Shown one piece after another: positions 1 to 8,126 of a stretch of 64,000 nucleotides of DNA (positions within the stretch are counted from its first letter, which is position 1; each line of letters opens with the position of its first letter). Under the pieces are notes generated by a model. The model did no database searches and was not told the origin of the DNA. It saw only the letters and a program-made list of their open reading frames with translations. The position numbers were made by a program, and so were the translations under genes. The DNA is taken from positions 672,772-736,771 of the forward strand of contig NZ_LNYB01000085.1 of the NCBI RefSeq assembly GCF_001467625.1. Reading direction: 5' to 3'. This DNA is from Legionella feeleii (lineage in GTDB: Bacteria > Pseudomonadota > Gammaproteobacteria > Legionellales > Legionellaceae).

Positions 1-32
1 GTTTTTCTAAGAAAAATAGGATGTAGAAAAAG

Positions 33-111
33 TGCGTCCAAAATGCTATGCCGCGCTTTGCGCTCTTCGCTTCGCATTTTGTCGAACCTCTCGGTTCGAA
101 CACTTCCGGGC
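33..111. repeat. 79-bp direct repeat, copy 1
   Basis: This copy matches 273-351 base for base except at one position (T at 49, C at 289). The offset is 240 bp. The unit carries a short inverted repeat (TCGAACC-TCTC-GGTTCGA) that can form a hairpin. Reading frames across it give protein-like strings only because the repeat is translated twice. I see no coding function. It lies downstream of the two minus-strand tRNA genes. Confidence 0.9.
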
Positions 112-272
112 GTAGCCTGTTTGCTTGCAAACAGGACCAGGCGACTGAAGTATTCTGCTATTTCAGCCTGTTTGCTGGTGGTGTAGTGAATTTAGATTGT
201 TTTAAATTGAGGGAGAAGGATAGATTCGTCGGTCACTGCGTTTCCTCCTCACCGCTTCGCGGCGCACTGAAC

Positions 273-351
273 TGCGTCCAAAATGCTACGCCGCGCTTTG
301 CGCTCTTCGCTTCGCATTTTGTCGAACCTCTCGGTTCGAACACTTCCGGGC
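273..351. repeat. 79-bp direct repeat, copy 2
   Basis: Second copy of the unit at 33-111, with one mismatch. It ends 64 bp beyond the 3' end of tRNA-Arg. The 161 bp between the copies holds no convincing gene. Two copies beside a tRNA pair could be remnants of a mobile element or a dispersed intergenic repeat; the window does not decide between these. Confidence 0.9.
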
Positions 352-415
352 CAACTGCATCCATGCATTGGCCTTTATTTCGGAGTGATTGATCTTTCAG
401 TGTGTTTATCTAAAA

Positions 416-492
416 TGGCGCGCCCGGAAGGATTCGAACCTCCGACCCCCTGGTTCGTAGCCAGATACTCTATCCAACTGAGCTACGGGCGC
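416..492 (-). tRNA. tRNA-Arg (anticodon ACG)
   Basis: Read on the minus strand, this is a 77-nt cloverleaf. The acceptor GCGCCCG pairs with CGGGCGC, the D-arm is AGCTCAGTTGGATAGAG, and the anticodon loop CTACGAA gives ACG. The T-arm is GGAGGTTCGAATCC, with discriminator G, and CCA is encoded in the DNA at 418-416. The sequence closely resembles the gammaproteobacterial tRNA-Arg(ACG), which is normally edited to ICG and reads CGU/CGC/CGA. It lies 6 bp downstream of tRNA-Ser, so the two are probably co-transcribed. Confidence 0.97.
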
Positions 493-498
493 GTGTAC

Positions 499-588
499 TG
501 GCGGAGAGAGAGGGATTCGAACCCTCGATGGGATTTCTCCCATACTCCCTTAGCAGGGGAGCGCCTTCGACCTCTCGGCCATCTCTCC
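499..588 (-). tRNA. tRNA-Ser (anticodon GCT)
   Basis: This is a 90-nt class II tRNA on the minus strand. The acceptor GGAGAGA pairs with TCTCTCC, the anticodon loop CTGCTAA gives GCU (reads AGC/AGU), and the T-arm is GAGGGTTCGAATCCCTC. It has a long variable arm with the GGGA...TCCC stem typical of serine tRNAs, and CCA is encoded at 501-499. It is the first gene of a two-tRNA unit with tRNA-Arg. Confidence 0.97.
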
Positions 589-603
589 AGTCAATGGAGG
601 CGA

Positions 604-631
604 AGTATATCAGGTATTTATGTGACGTCAA
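604..631 (-). promoter_or_regulatory. sigma70-type promoter for the tRNA pair
   Basis: On the minus strand TTGACG (631-626) and TATACT (609-604) are separated by 16 bp. The -10 box ends 15 bp before the first base of tRNA-Ser. Both hexamers are close to consensus, as expected for a stable-RNA promoter. Confidence 0.7.
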
Positions 632-754
632 CACCATTATCAGTTAATAAAAATGATTTTATTTAGATAAATTCCAAAAACTTAGGATTACTGTTATCTT
701 TGATATGAAAAATTTGGCGCTTGTCAGCTACAGTGACATGTATCAGGAGGAGTA

Positions 755-2074
755 ATGAAACAAAAGTCGAATTTAAACGGTAGGCGAGTATATGTAGTGG
801 ATGGTAGTCGAACACCGTTTTTAAAAGCAAAAGGAGTTGGTCCTTTTACCGGGTCAGACTTGGCAGTAGCTGCGGGTATGCCATTGTTAAATCGTCAATC
901 TATTAGCCCCACTGATTTGGATGAGGTCATTATTGGTTCTGCAATGCCAGGTCCTGATGAGGCGAATATTGCGCGAGTTGTTGCTCTGCGCTTGGGCTGT
1001 GGTGAAAAAGTTCCAGCCTTCACTGTGATGAGAAATTGTGCTTCTGGTATGCAAGCTCTTGATAATGCAGCGTTGCAAATTGCCAATGGTCGTAGTGACC
1101 TGGTCTTAGCGGGGGGTACTGATGCTATGAGTCATGCGCCCTTACTATTTAATCAAAAGATGGCATCCTGGCTGGCTAATTGGTTTGCCGCTAAAAGTGT
1201 TGGTCAGCGCCTCGGTTTAGTGACTCAATTTAGACCTTCTTACTTGGCGCCAGTAATTGCTTTATTGCGTGGTTTGACTGATCCCATAGTGGGCATGAAC
1301 ATGGGACAAACCGCTGAGAAAGTGGCTTATCGCTTTAATATTAGTCGTGAGCAAATGGATGCTTTTGCCAGTGAGAGTCACCAGCGTTTAGCGCATGCCT
1401 TTATAGAAGGACGTATGGATGAAGTTGTTCCTATTATTGACACAAAAGGTCGTGTCTACTCGCAAGATGATGGTATTCGTCCAGATTCTACTGTGGAAAA
1501 ATTAGGTAAATTAAAACCTTTTTTTGATAAAAAATATGGCATGGTTACAGCAGGTAACAGCTCCCAAATTACCGATGGGGCCTGTTTGTTATTATTGGCT
1601 AGTGAAGATGCTGTTAAAAAGCATAAACTTCCTGTCCTTGGTTGTATTGTCGATTCACAATGGGCTGCTCTCGATCCTTCACAAATGGGATTAGGACCAG
1701 TACACGCGGCTACACCGATTATGCAGCGTCATAATTTGAAACCCGCTGATTTTGATTGCTGGGAAATTAATGAGGCTTTTGCTGCCCAGGTATTAGGTTG
1801 TTTAGCAGCCTGGGATGACGAAGACTATTGTCGTACCCAACTAGGATTGAAACAGGCAATGGGGGCTCCTTCTCTTGCGCAACTGAATAAAGATGGCGGA
1901 GCTATTGCTGCTGGCCATCCAATTGGCGCGAGTGGTGCTCGTATCGTGCTGCATGTATTGCAATCATTGAAACACAGTAATGGAACTCGCGGAATGGCTG
2001 CCATTTGCATTGGTGGGGGGCAAGGCGGGGCAATGTATCTGGAACGCGTGACAGAGGTGAAAGGACATGAGTAA
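755..2074 (+). CDS. fadA: acetyl-CoA C-acyltransferase (thiolase), FadA/FadI type
   Basis: This 439-residue thiolase cleaves 3-ketoacyl-CoA with CoA in the last step of fatty-acid beta-oxidation, in the cytoplasm. The nucleophile lies in NCASGMQ (Cys95). The catalytic His388 is in GHPIGASGAR and the second Cys418 is in ICIGGGQGG, so all three active-site blocks are present. The length is nearer to the FadI-like class (about 435) than to FadA (about 387). A strong AGGAGG lies just before ATG 755. The stop overlaps the start of the multifunctional enzyme at 2067 by 8 bp, so the two subunits of the trifunctional complex are translationally coupled. The order (thiolase first) is reversed relative to E. 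coli fadBA. Confidence 0.93.
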   Translation: MKQKSNLNGRRVYVVDGSRTPFLKAKGVGPFTGSDLAVAAGMPLLNRQSISPTDLDEVIIGSAMPGPDEANIARVVALRLGCGEKVPAFTVMRNCASGMQALDNAALQIANGRSDLVLAGGTDAMSHAPLLFNQKMASWLANWFAAKSVGQRLGLVTQFRPSYLAPVIALLRGLTDPIVGMNMGQTAEKVAYRFNISREQMDAFASESHQRLAHAFIEGRMDEVVPIIDTKGRVYSQDDGIRPDSTVEKLGKLKPFFDKKYGMVTAGNSSQITDGACLLLLASEDAVKKHKLPVLGCIVDSQWAALDPSQMGLGPVHAATPIMQRHNLKPADFDCWEINEAFAAQVLGCLAAWDDEDYCRTQLGLKQAMGAPSLAQLNKDGGAIAAGHPIGASGARIVLHVLQSLKHSNGTRGMAAICIGGGQGGAMYLERVTEVKGHE

Positions 2075-4094
2075 CTATAAACATTGGGAAATACAAACAG
2101 ATGCAGACCATATCGTTTGGTTAGGTATTAATCGCAAAGATACGGCGGTAAATGCTATCAATAGTGATGTTTTAGATGAATTAAATGGTCTTTTGCAAGA
2201 GATCGCTCAGAAATCAGATGCAATAGGCTTGGTTATTTACTCTGCCAAACCCAAAGGTTTTATCGCTGGTGCTGATGTAAATGCTTTTTCGAAGTTTGAT
2301 ACACCAGCAGAAGCAGTTGATTTTTTAAGACAGGGACAAGCTGTTTTTTCACGCCTGGAAGCTTTGTCGATACCTACAGTAGCTATGATTGATGGTTTCT
2401 GTATGGGCGGTGGTTTAGAGCTAGCCCTTGCTTGTAATTATAGGATTGCCACTGACGATAAAGATACCCGTTTAGGTTTGCCTGAAATTATGCTCGGTAT
2501 CCATCCTGGTTGGGGTGGAACAGTCCGTTTGCCACGTTTGATAGGTGGGTTTGATGCGTTATCTAAAGTTATTTTGACTGGTGTGCCGATCGTTGCTGCC
2601 AAAGCCAAGCAACTAGGATTTGTTGATGATGTAGTACCTGTACGTCAATTAAAGCGTGCTGCTGTTTATTACATTAAAAATAAACCTGCCAGGCATAAGC
2701 CAAGTTTTATGCAATCGTTAAGCAACTATTCGTTAGTACGTGCTGTCCTTGCCCCGATACTTCGTTATAACGTCAGCAAGCGCGTACTTAAAAAACATTA
2801 TCCTGCACCTTATGCAATTATCGATTTGTGGGAAAAGGAAGGTGGAGTAGGCGAACGAGCTTATTTAAAAGAGGCCGATTCTGTTGAGCAGTTAGTTAGT
2901 CAAGGCGATACGGCAACAAACCTAATACGTGCTTTCCATTTGCGGGAACGCATGAAAAGCTTCGCTAAAGACAGTGACTTCAAAGCCCAACATGTTCATG
3001 TCATCGGTGCAGGTGTTATGGGGGGGGACATTGCTGCCTGGTGTGCTTTGCGCGGTTTACGCGTGACCCTGCAAGATAAGTCTCACCAGCAAATTGCGCC
3101 TGCGCTTGTACGAGCTTATGCACTTTTCAAAAAGAAATTGCGACAACCGCGATTAATTCAAGCTGCCATGGATCGTTTGCTCGCTGATCCGGATGGTTAC
3201 GGTATTGCTAAAGCAGACGTGATTATTGAGGCCGTGTTTGAGAATCTTGCAGTTAAACAAACAATCATGAAAGAGGTCGAACAAAAGGCCAGTAAAGAAG
3301 CTATTATTGCTACGAATACATCAAGTATTCCGCTCGATGAAATCAGTCAAGTCATGGAAAATCCTACTCGGTTAATTGGTATCCATTTCTTTAATCCAGT
3401 TGCAAAGATGGATTTGGTTGAGGTAGTCAGTAGTAATAAGACGGCAAAAGACGTATCTAAACGCTCTTGTTCCTTTGTTAATCAGATTGGTCGCTTACCA
3501 TTACCGGTAAAATCGAGCCCAGGATTTTTGATAAACCGCGTTTTAATGCCTTACCTCATGGAATGCGTGCAGTTGTTGGAAGAGGGGTATAGTGGTGAAG
3601 AAATTGATGAGGCAGCCAAAAATTTTGGTATGGTCATGGGACCTGTTGAGTTAGCAGATACGGTTGGGATGGATGTATGCCTGGCTGTTGCTGAAAATTT
3701 GACAGCGCATTTTGGGGGTTCAGTACCGCAAAAATTGCGTGATATGGTTAAAGAAGGGAAGCTTGGACGTAAATCAGGTCAAGGTTTTTACCGCTATAAG
3801 AATGGCAAAGCAATCAAACAAAGAATGAAGCCTACAAAATCAGCTAAAGGAAAAGATATTGCCAATCGCTTGATTCTACGCATGGTCAATGAGGCTGCTT
3901 CTTGCCTGCGGGAAGGGGTTGTTGCGGACAGTGACTTACTGGACGGGGGAATGATTTTCGCCACTGGTTTTGCTCCATTCCGTGGTGGGCCCATGAATTA
4001 TGCGAAGCAATTTGGCCATGACAAATTAAATGAGCTTTTCGCTAAATTGGAAGCTCAGTATGGTGAGCGTTTCAAAGCCGACACTAGCTTGTAA
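2067..4094 (+). CDS. fadB: enoyl-CoA hydratase / 3-hydroxyacyl-CoA dehydrogenase, FadB/FadJ-like
   Basis: This 675-residue bifunctional beta-oxidation alpha subunit has an N-terminal crotonase domain (about 1-190). The oxyanion-hole segment FIAGADVNAF is at about 65-74, with catalytic-type Glu118 in MGGGLELA and Glu140 in GLPEIMLG. An NAD-binding Rossmann domain begins near residue 309 (VHVIGAGVMGG). The 3-hydroxyacyl-CoA dehydrogenase signature HFFNPV and the C-terminal dehydrogenase domain follow. It hydrates enoyl-CoA and oxidises the product for the thiolase encoded just upstream. It is slightly shorter than E. coli FadB (729). FadB and FadJ cannot be separated from sequence alone. Confidence 0.92.
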   Translation: MSNYKHWEIQTDADHIVWLGINRKDTAVNAINSDVLDELNGLLQEIAQKSDAIGLVIYSAKPKGFIAGADVNAFSKFDTPAEAVDFLRQGQAVFSRLEALSIPTVAMIDGFCMGGGLELALACNYRIATDDKDTRLGLPEIMLGIHPGWGGTVRLPRLIGGFDALSKVILTGVPIVAAKAKQLGFVDDVVPVRQLKRAAVYYIKNKPARHKPSFMQSLSNYSLVRAVLAPILRYNVSKRVLKKHYPAPYAIIDLWEKEGGVGERAYLKEADSVEQLVSQGDTATNLIRAFHLRERMKSFAKDSDFKAQHVHVIGAGVMGGDIAAWCALRGLRVTLQDKSHQQIAPALVRAYALFKKKLRQPRLIQAAMDRLLADPDGYGIAKADVIIEAVFENLAVKQTIMKEVEQKASKEAIIATNTSSIPLDEISQVMENPTRLIGIHFFNPVAKMDLVEVVSSNKTAKDVSKRSCSFVNQIGRLPLPVKSSPGFLINRVLMPYLMECVQLLEEGYSGEEIDEAAKNFGMVMGPVELADTVGMDVCLAVAENLTAHFGGSVPQKLRDMVKEGKLGRKSGQGFYRYKNGKAIKQRMKPTKSAKGKDIANRLILRMVNEAASCLREGVVADSDLLDGGMIFATGFAPFRGGPMNYAKQFGHDKLNELFAKLEAQYGERFKADTSL

Positions 4095-4112
4095 AGTATT
4101 TGTGCTCCTTTT

Positions 4113-4147
4113 TATGGCAAGGTATCATTTCCTTGCCATATTTCATT
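4113..4147 (+). terminator. probable terminator after the beta-oxidation pair
   Basis: A 10-bp perfect stem (TATGGCAAGG / CCTTGCCATA) with an 8-nt loop is followed by a T-rich stretch (TTTCATTT). It lies 19 bp after the fadB-like stop and before the L,D-transpeptidase gene. Confidence 0.65.
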
Positions 4148-4161
4148 TAGAGTAATTATTC

Positions 4162-5064
4162 ATGTTTGTATTAAATTCTTTGCGCCTGCTGTTTATATTT
4201 CTATTAATGATTACTCTGACAGATATCTCGTTTGCTATTACTTTTGTTCTTCCTGCTGACGGTGATGTTATTGGCGAGATGCAATATGCTCGTCCCCAAG
4301 TTGGTGAAACACTGAGTGAAGTTGGTATTCGCTACGATATAGGCTATTACGAAATGATCAGAGCCAATCCACAGGTTGATTCTACAAGACCCTTGCCGCC
4401 ACATACACGTTTGCTAATTCCATCACAATTTATTTTGCCGCCAGTACCGCGGGAAGGCCTGGTTATTAATTTGGCTGAGTATCGTCTTTACTATTATCCT
4501 CCAAACGATAATGTGGTGATAACCATGCCTGTAGGAATTGGTAGGGAAGGGTGGACAACTCCAATCGGTATAACCAAAGTCACTACCAAAGAACGCGATC
4601 CAATTTGGCGTCCTACAGCAAATGTACGTGCCGAGGCTGCAAAAAACGGCATACCTATACCGAATGTTTTTCCACCTGGTGATGGCAATCCTTTGGGGCG
4701 GCATGTATTGAGATTAGGATGGCCAACCTATCTTATTCATGGTACTAACCGTCGGGATGGTGTCGGAGCAAGGGTCAGTGCAGGTTGTATACGTATGATG
4801 CCGGAAGATATTGAATACCTCTTTGATTTTGTTAGTGTAGGTACTCCAGTTCGTGTGCTCAATGAGCCAGTAAAATTTGGTTTCTACAAAGGTACTCTCT
4901 ACATTCAAGCTCATCCGTTACTTGCTGAACAAAAAAATAGTTCTTTGCAAGTATTGGCATATGAGCAATTAAAAAAAATGTCTGTTTTAAATAAAGTAAA
5001 TAAGGAAGTGGTCCATTCAGAATTAAGTAATCCGACTGGTATTCTTAAAAAAATCAGCACTTAA
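4162..5064 (+). CDS. secreted L,D-transpeptidase (YkuD domain)
   Basis: This 300-residue protein has an N-terminal signal peptide (hydrophobic about 8-25, ending near SFA). A LysM-like segment follows (about 46-90: VGETLSEVGIRYDIGYYEMI), then a YkuD catalytic domain. The active-site block is HGTN (His193) with S-x-G-C-I-R-M (Cys209). These enzymes form 3-3 peptidoglycan cross-links or anchor outer-membrane lipoproteins to peptidoglycan in the periplasm. The overall design resembles the E. coli ErfK/YbiS/YcfS group. It follows a terminator and ends 4 bp before the stop of the convergent PAP2 gene. A second YkuD protein lies at 15225. The substrate preference is not readable from the sequence. 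Confidence 0.9.
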   Translation: MFVLNSLRLLFIFLLMITLTDISFAITFVLPADGDVIGEMQYARPQVGETLSEVGIRYDIGYYEMIRANPQVDSTRPLPPHTRLLIPSQFILPPVPREGLVINLAEYRLYYYPPNDNVVITMPVGIGREGWTTPIGITKVTTKERDPIWRPTANVRAEAAKNGIPIPNVFPPGDGNPLGRHVLRLGWPTYLIHGTNRRDGVGARVSAGCIRMMPEDIEYLFDFVSVGTPVRVLNEPVKFGFYKGTLYIQAHPLLAEQKNSSLQVLAYEQLKKMSVLNKVNKEVVHSELSNPTGILKKIST

Positions 5065-5068
5065 TTTA

Positions 5069-5989
5069 TTACTGGCTACAGAATTTTTGAGTTTTTTTCT
5101 TGTAATAAAAATACAGGCCATGAGCAGGAAGAAGAATCAGAAAGCTTCCAAGCAGGTCAATTGGATAATGCCAGCCAAGCAAAATACAGGAAGCCAGTAA
5201 GAGGACATTAATTGGCAGCAATAAAATAAATACAATAGGCCAACAGCGAACCAGGTATAAGCAAAGCCAAGCCCAGATTGCATGGAAAGAGGGCATGGCG
5301 ATCATACCGCCCTCAATAGTAGAGGGCTGGATGTAACGATGAATTTCCGTAAATTTAATACCAGTCGCATGCTGTTCAGCCATAAAGTAAGGGCTTGGAA
5401 TAAAACTTGCCGGTCCCATGGTGGGCAGATAATAGTACAAGGTAAAACCAATTAAAACAGTAACAAGCAGAAGGCAATAATGTTCACGAATGTAAGAAAA
5501 TTTTCCTGCAATAATTACAGCTAATGGCAAAATACTCATTTGCAGATGAAGGCTATCGTAAATATAAGCCAGTAATAATTGCAAGCGAGGGTGGTTCGCT
5601 GTCCATGCAACGATTGCTTGCATGTTGATCCCCAGGCTTGCTTCGATGGCTATTAGTTGCTTATCTATTGGTTGGAATGGTGTATATTGAACCGCATTTG
5701 TGGCAAAGGCAATCACTACCAACACCAGGAAAAAATAAAAAATTTCACGGACTGTACGTACAAAACGGCCATGTTTGCCAAATTGCAGAGAGCCACCTAT
5801 CATGGCCAGGAGCAAAACTATGGCTATTAAGGAAGTACTCGGAGGGAAATAATTATTGCCTGGGAAACGGTAAAATAAAAAATTAACGGCATAGGCTACG
5901 ATAGCCAAACTACAAATAATAAAGGCCGTAATTATGGGACAATATTTAGCAAAGTCCTGTACAGGCGTAGCAAGGCGATTATTCTGCAT
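5069..5989 (-). CDS. PAP2-superfamily membrane phosphatase/phosphotransferase
   Basis: The start is placed at ATG 5989, giving 306 residues. An upstream ATG at 6085 would force 107 bp of overlap with the csrA-like gene; the ATG at 5989 overlaps it by only 11 bp. The protein has several hydrophobic segments. The C-terminal half carries PAP2 motifs PSFHAIW (S-x-x-H type) and GWHYPIDLLGS (catalytic His and Asp). Members of the PAP2_3/inositolphosphotransferase branch dephosphorylate or exchange headgroups of phospholipids at the membrane. The first arginine-rich motif is not obvious, so the exact subfamily is uncertain. It is apparently cotranscribed with csrA-like. Confidence 0.8.
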   Translation of the reverse strand: MQNNRLATPVQDFAKYCPIITAFIICSLAIVAYAVNFLFYRFPGNNYFPPSTSLIAIVLLLAMIGGSLQFGKHGRFVRTVREIFYFFLVLVVIAFATNAVQYTPFQPIDKQLIAIEASLGINMQAIVAWTANHPRLQLLLAYIYDSLHLQMSILPLAVIIAGKFSYIREHYCLLLVTVLIGFTLYYYLPTMGPASFIPSPYFMAEQHATGIKFTEIHRYIQPSTIEGGMIAMPSFHAIWAWLCLYLVRCWPIVFILLLPINVLLLASCILLGWHYPIDLLGSFLILLPAHGLYFYYKKKTQKFCSQ

Positions 5990-6176
5990 CACCACTTTGT
6001 TGTTTCTGCTTGATTGCGTGATAAATTTCTTCACGATGGACTTGGATTGATCGAGGAGCTTCCACACCGAATTTAATATTACCATGTTCTGAGGTCTTAA
6101 AAGCGACTATTTGTACAACAGAACCATTCACATGAACAGTCAATGGTTCTTCAAATGGGATGGTCACAATATTCAT
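5979..6176 (-). CDS. CsrA-family RNA-binding protein, divergent paralogue
   Basis: This 65-residue protein aligns along its whole length with CsrA/RsmA, including NIKFGVEAP and the C-terminal strand VHREEIYHAI. That strand holds the arginine that contacts GGA motifs in CsrA. The N-terminal strand differs: MNIVTIPFEEP replaces the usual MLILTRRxGE, so the Leu4/Arg6/Arg7 contact surface is missing. An AAGAGG ribosome site sits 8 bp before ATG 6176. Legionella genomes carry several csrA-like genes besides the master regulator, and this appears to be one of those. It may bind a narrower RNA set or form heterodimers; that is inference. Confidence 0.85.
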   Translation of the reverse strand: MNIVTIPFEEPLTVHVNGSVVQIVAFKTSEHGNIKFGVEAPRSIQVHREEIYHAIKQKQQSGDAE

Positions 6177-6241
6177 GCAAAACCTCTTTTGTTTTTAGTA
6201 CGTTATATCGTATGGAAAGTCTAAAAGCAACGATTTTACTG

Positions 6242-6368
6242 GGGTCTGTTACCATTTCGACTATCTCTGCCAAAAAGCGTTAATTTATTGTGCTTTGCTG
6301 CTCATTTACTCTCATGTAAACTGGGTTTATATGCTCGTAAATGAACGCTTTTTGACTTGTAACGGACG
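6242..6368. repeat. 127-bp structured dispersed repeat, copy A
   Basis: This copy begins GGGTCTGTT..CATTTCG and ends GTAACGGACG, which is roughly its inverse. A perfect 11-bp inverted repeat (CAAAAAGCGTT at 6271-6281, AACGCTTTTTG at 6344-6354) brackets the core GCTGCTCATTTACT, so the RNA or cruciform would be a long hairpin. It shares its start, core and length with the copy at 44195-44321 (opposite orientation), and its start, core and hairpin arms with 60758-60868. It fills most of the gap between csrA-like and rpsF. Confidence 0.8.
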
Positions 6369-6475
6369 CTAATAACTGCTGAGGCAATTCTGAAAGCAAT
6401 CGGCCCTAGAAAATAGATTTTTACTAATTAATTTGTTGCAATCGAACAATCAGCCTACATTTGTCTATAATTTAG

Positions 6476-6625
6476 TCTTTATAGGTATGCGTTACTCACT
6501 CTTAAGCGGTTTAATTCACCGGGAAGATTTGCTCCGTAGACGAAAATCAGTTAAGATTGTGCGTTTTTTTAACCTTGCCTTACCTCAACTCATATGAGGA
6601 AGGCTATAACCCATAAGGAGAAACT
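6476..6625 (+). promoter_or_regulatory. rpsF leader with -10 box
   Basis: A TATAAT at 6476-6481 is the best promoter element ahead of rpsF; I see no good -35. The leader of about 140 nt contains an ACCGGG segment and a small hairpin (CCTCA/TGAGG, 6583-6599) just before the ribosome site AAGGAG. S6:S18 autoregulatory leaders in other bacteria also use a CCG-containing stem, but I cannot fold this one convincingly. No open reading frame is apparent in it. Confidence 0.35.
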
Positions 6626-6964
6626 ATGAGACATTATGAAATAGTGTTTCTTGTACACCCTGACCAAAGCGAGCAAGTACCAGGAATGGTCGAGCGCTAT
6701 GAAGGGATCATCACTAAACAAGGCGGTAAAATCCACCGCAAAGAAGACTGGGGACGTAGACAGTTAGCTTACCCAATCAAAGAAGTACACAAGGCACACT
6801 ACATATTGATGAATATTGAATGTAATCAAGTTGCTTTGGACGAGTTAAAAAATGCGTTCAAATTTAATGACGCTATCTTGAGAAATTTAATCATCAATCA
6901 GAAAGAGGCGATTACCACTCAGTCTGTGTTAATGAAAAAAGAAAAAGATGACCGAGCAGCCTAA
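6626..6964 (+). CDS. rpsF: 30S ribosomal protein S6
   Basis: The protein has 112 residues and begins [19 protein letters not shown], the characteristic S6 start, with the conserved [12 protein letters not shown] block. S6 binds S18 and 16S rRNA in the platform of the small subunit. AAGGAG precedes the ATG. It is the first gene of rpsF-rpsR-DUF2232-rplI, in which the primosomal priB found in some gammaproteobacteria is absent. The length is near the family norm once the variable acidic tail is allowed for. Confidence 0.98.
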   Translation: MRHYEIVFLVHPDQSEQVPGMVERYEGIITKQGGKIHRKEDWGRRQLAYPIKEVHKAHYILMNIECNQVALDELKNAFKFNDAILRNLIINQKEAITTQSVLMKKEKDDRAA

Positions 6965-6978
6965 GGAGTAGTTAAATT

Positions 6979-7206
6979 ATGTCAGCTTATTTTCGTAGAA
7001 AAAAAATGCGTCGTTTCAATGCCGAAGGCTCAAGTGAAATAGACTATAAAGATATAAATTTGTTAAAAGATTACATAACAGAAACTGGTAAAATTGTACC
7101 AAGCCGTATTACTGGTACGCAAACCCGCTTCCAGCGCCAGTTGGCTAAAGCCATTAAGCATGCGAGATTCCTGGGTTTATTACCTTACTGTGATAGCCAT
7201 AGATAA
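6979..7206 (+). CDS. rpsR: 30S ribosomal protein S18
   Basis: This 75-residue basic protein has the family core [25 protein letters not shown] and the C-terminal [13 protein letters not shown]. It forms a heterodimer with S6 on the ribosome platform. It starts 14 bp after rpsF with a clear GGAG. It lacks the N-terminal cysteine-containing zinc motif seen in C+ versions, starting [13 protein letters not shown]. Confidence 0.98.
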   Translation: MSAYFRRKKMRRFNAEGSSEIDYKDINLLKDYITETGKIVPSRITGTQTRFQRQLAKAIKHARFLGLLPYCDSHR

Positions 7207-7208
7207 CA

Positions 7209-8111
7209 ATGACTCGTTTGGGTGACTTACTACGTAAACAAGGTCATTTCCTTTTGGAAAATGACTATTATGCTTTGTTGTATATTGTAATTTGCGCATT
7301 AATACCGTTTACAGCGTGGTTATCCGCGGCGATTGTTGCATTAGTGACTTTGCGTAAAGGTTGGTTTGATGGGTTTAGAGGATTAGCCGTTGGGATTAGC
7401 TCATTACTGATCTTATCATTGATGTCCATGCCTTTATTTGGAGCCTTTGTTACCACTATCATGGCTTTTCTACCCTGTTATTTAGCTGCTGTTGTTCTTC
7501 GAGCAACAGCAAGTTGGCGAATAACAGGGGGATTTATCGTTTTACAGGCACTGTTGGGGATTATTCTGATCCACTGGTTAACTCCCGAGTTTATCACTGC
7601 TCAATACCAGTATATTCAGGTAATGCTTAAACAACTGGAAGCTGATAGTTCCGTTAATAGTCTGTTAGATAATCAAAATCAAGTAATTTTTTCTAATTAC
7701 TTGGTGGGAATACAGGTTTTGAGTGTTGTGGTATCGACACTTGTTTCGCTAATGCTGGCTCGTTCTGTGCAAGCCAGGATATTTTATCCTGGTGGTTATA
7801 GACAGGAAATGCTTAACTTCCGTGCAAGCGGGTGGGGCGTTGCCTTACTAATCCTTGTCGCTATTGGGGCATATCAGTATAACCCCATTGCTCTAAGTTG
7901 TTTGCCGGTGCTTGTTTTATATTATGTATGTGCAGGGCTTAGTTTAAGCTTTAATATTTTGGCTAAAGGCAGAGGAATTAGTACCTTACTTTTGTTAGTA
8001 ATACCGTTAGTACTCGTGCCTTTCGTTATGTTGCCTGTCTATGTGATTTTTGGTGTTTTAGATAGTTTGTTTAATTTTAGAATACGCTTGCAAAATGTAG
8101 GTGGAAAATAG
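7209..8111 (+). CDS. DUF2232-type multi-pass membrane protein
   Basis: The product is 300 residues with about eight hydrophobic segments spread over the entire length and short polar loops. No catalytic motif is visible. Membrane proteins of this type (DUF2232, YybS-like) often lie between rpsR and rplI, and the position (2 bp after rpsR, 15 bp before rplI) fits this. A role in energising a transporter or in envelope function has been suggested for relatives, but nothing in the sequence fixes it. Confidence 0.75.
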   Translation: MTRLGDLLRKQGHFLLENDYYALLYIVICALIPFTAWLSAAIVALVTLRKGWFDGFRGLAVGISSLLILSLMSMPLFGAFVTTIMAFLPCYLAAVVLRATASWRITGGFIVLQALLGIILIHWLTPEFITAQYQYIQVMLKQLEADSSVNSLLDNQNQVIFSNYLVGIQVLSVVVSTLVSLMLARSVQARIFYPGGYRQEMLNFRASGWGVALLILVAIGAYQYNPIALSCLPVLVLYYVCAGLSLSFNILAKGRGISTLLLLVIPLVLVPFVMLPVYVIFGVLDSLFNFRIRLQNVGGK

Positions 8112-8126
8112 AATAGGGGTAATAAG

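Noticed and set aside
48-392. Open frame of 114 codons across the two 79-bp repeats
   Set aside because: The frame repeats the same peptide because it reads the DNA repeat twice; there is no ribosome site and no family.
283-666. Open frame of 127 codons over the tRNA genes
   Set aside because: It runs antisense through both tRNA genes.
5990-6085. Longer N-terminus of the PAP2 protein
   Set aside because: It lies wholly inside the csrA-like gene and has no family similarity; ATG 5989 is the better start.
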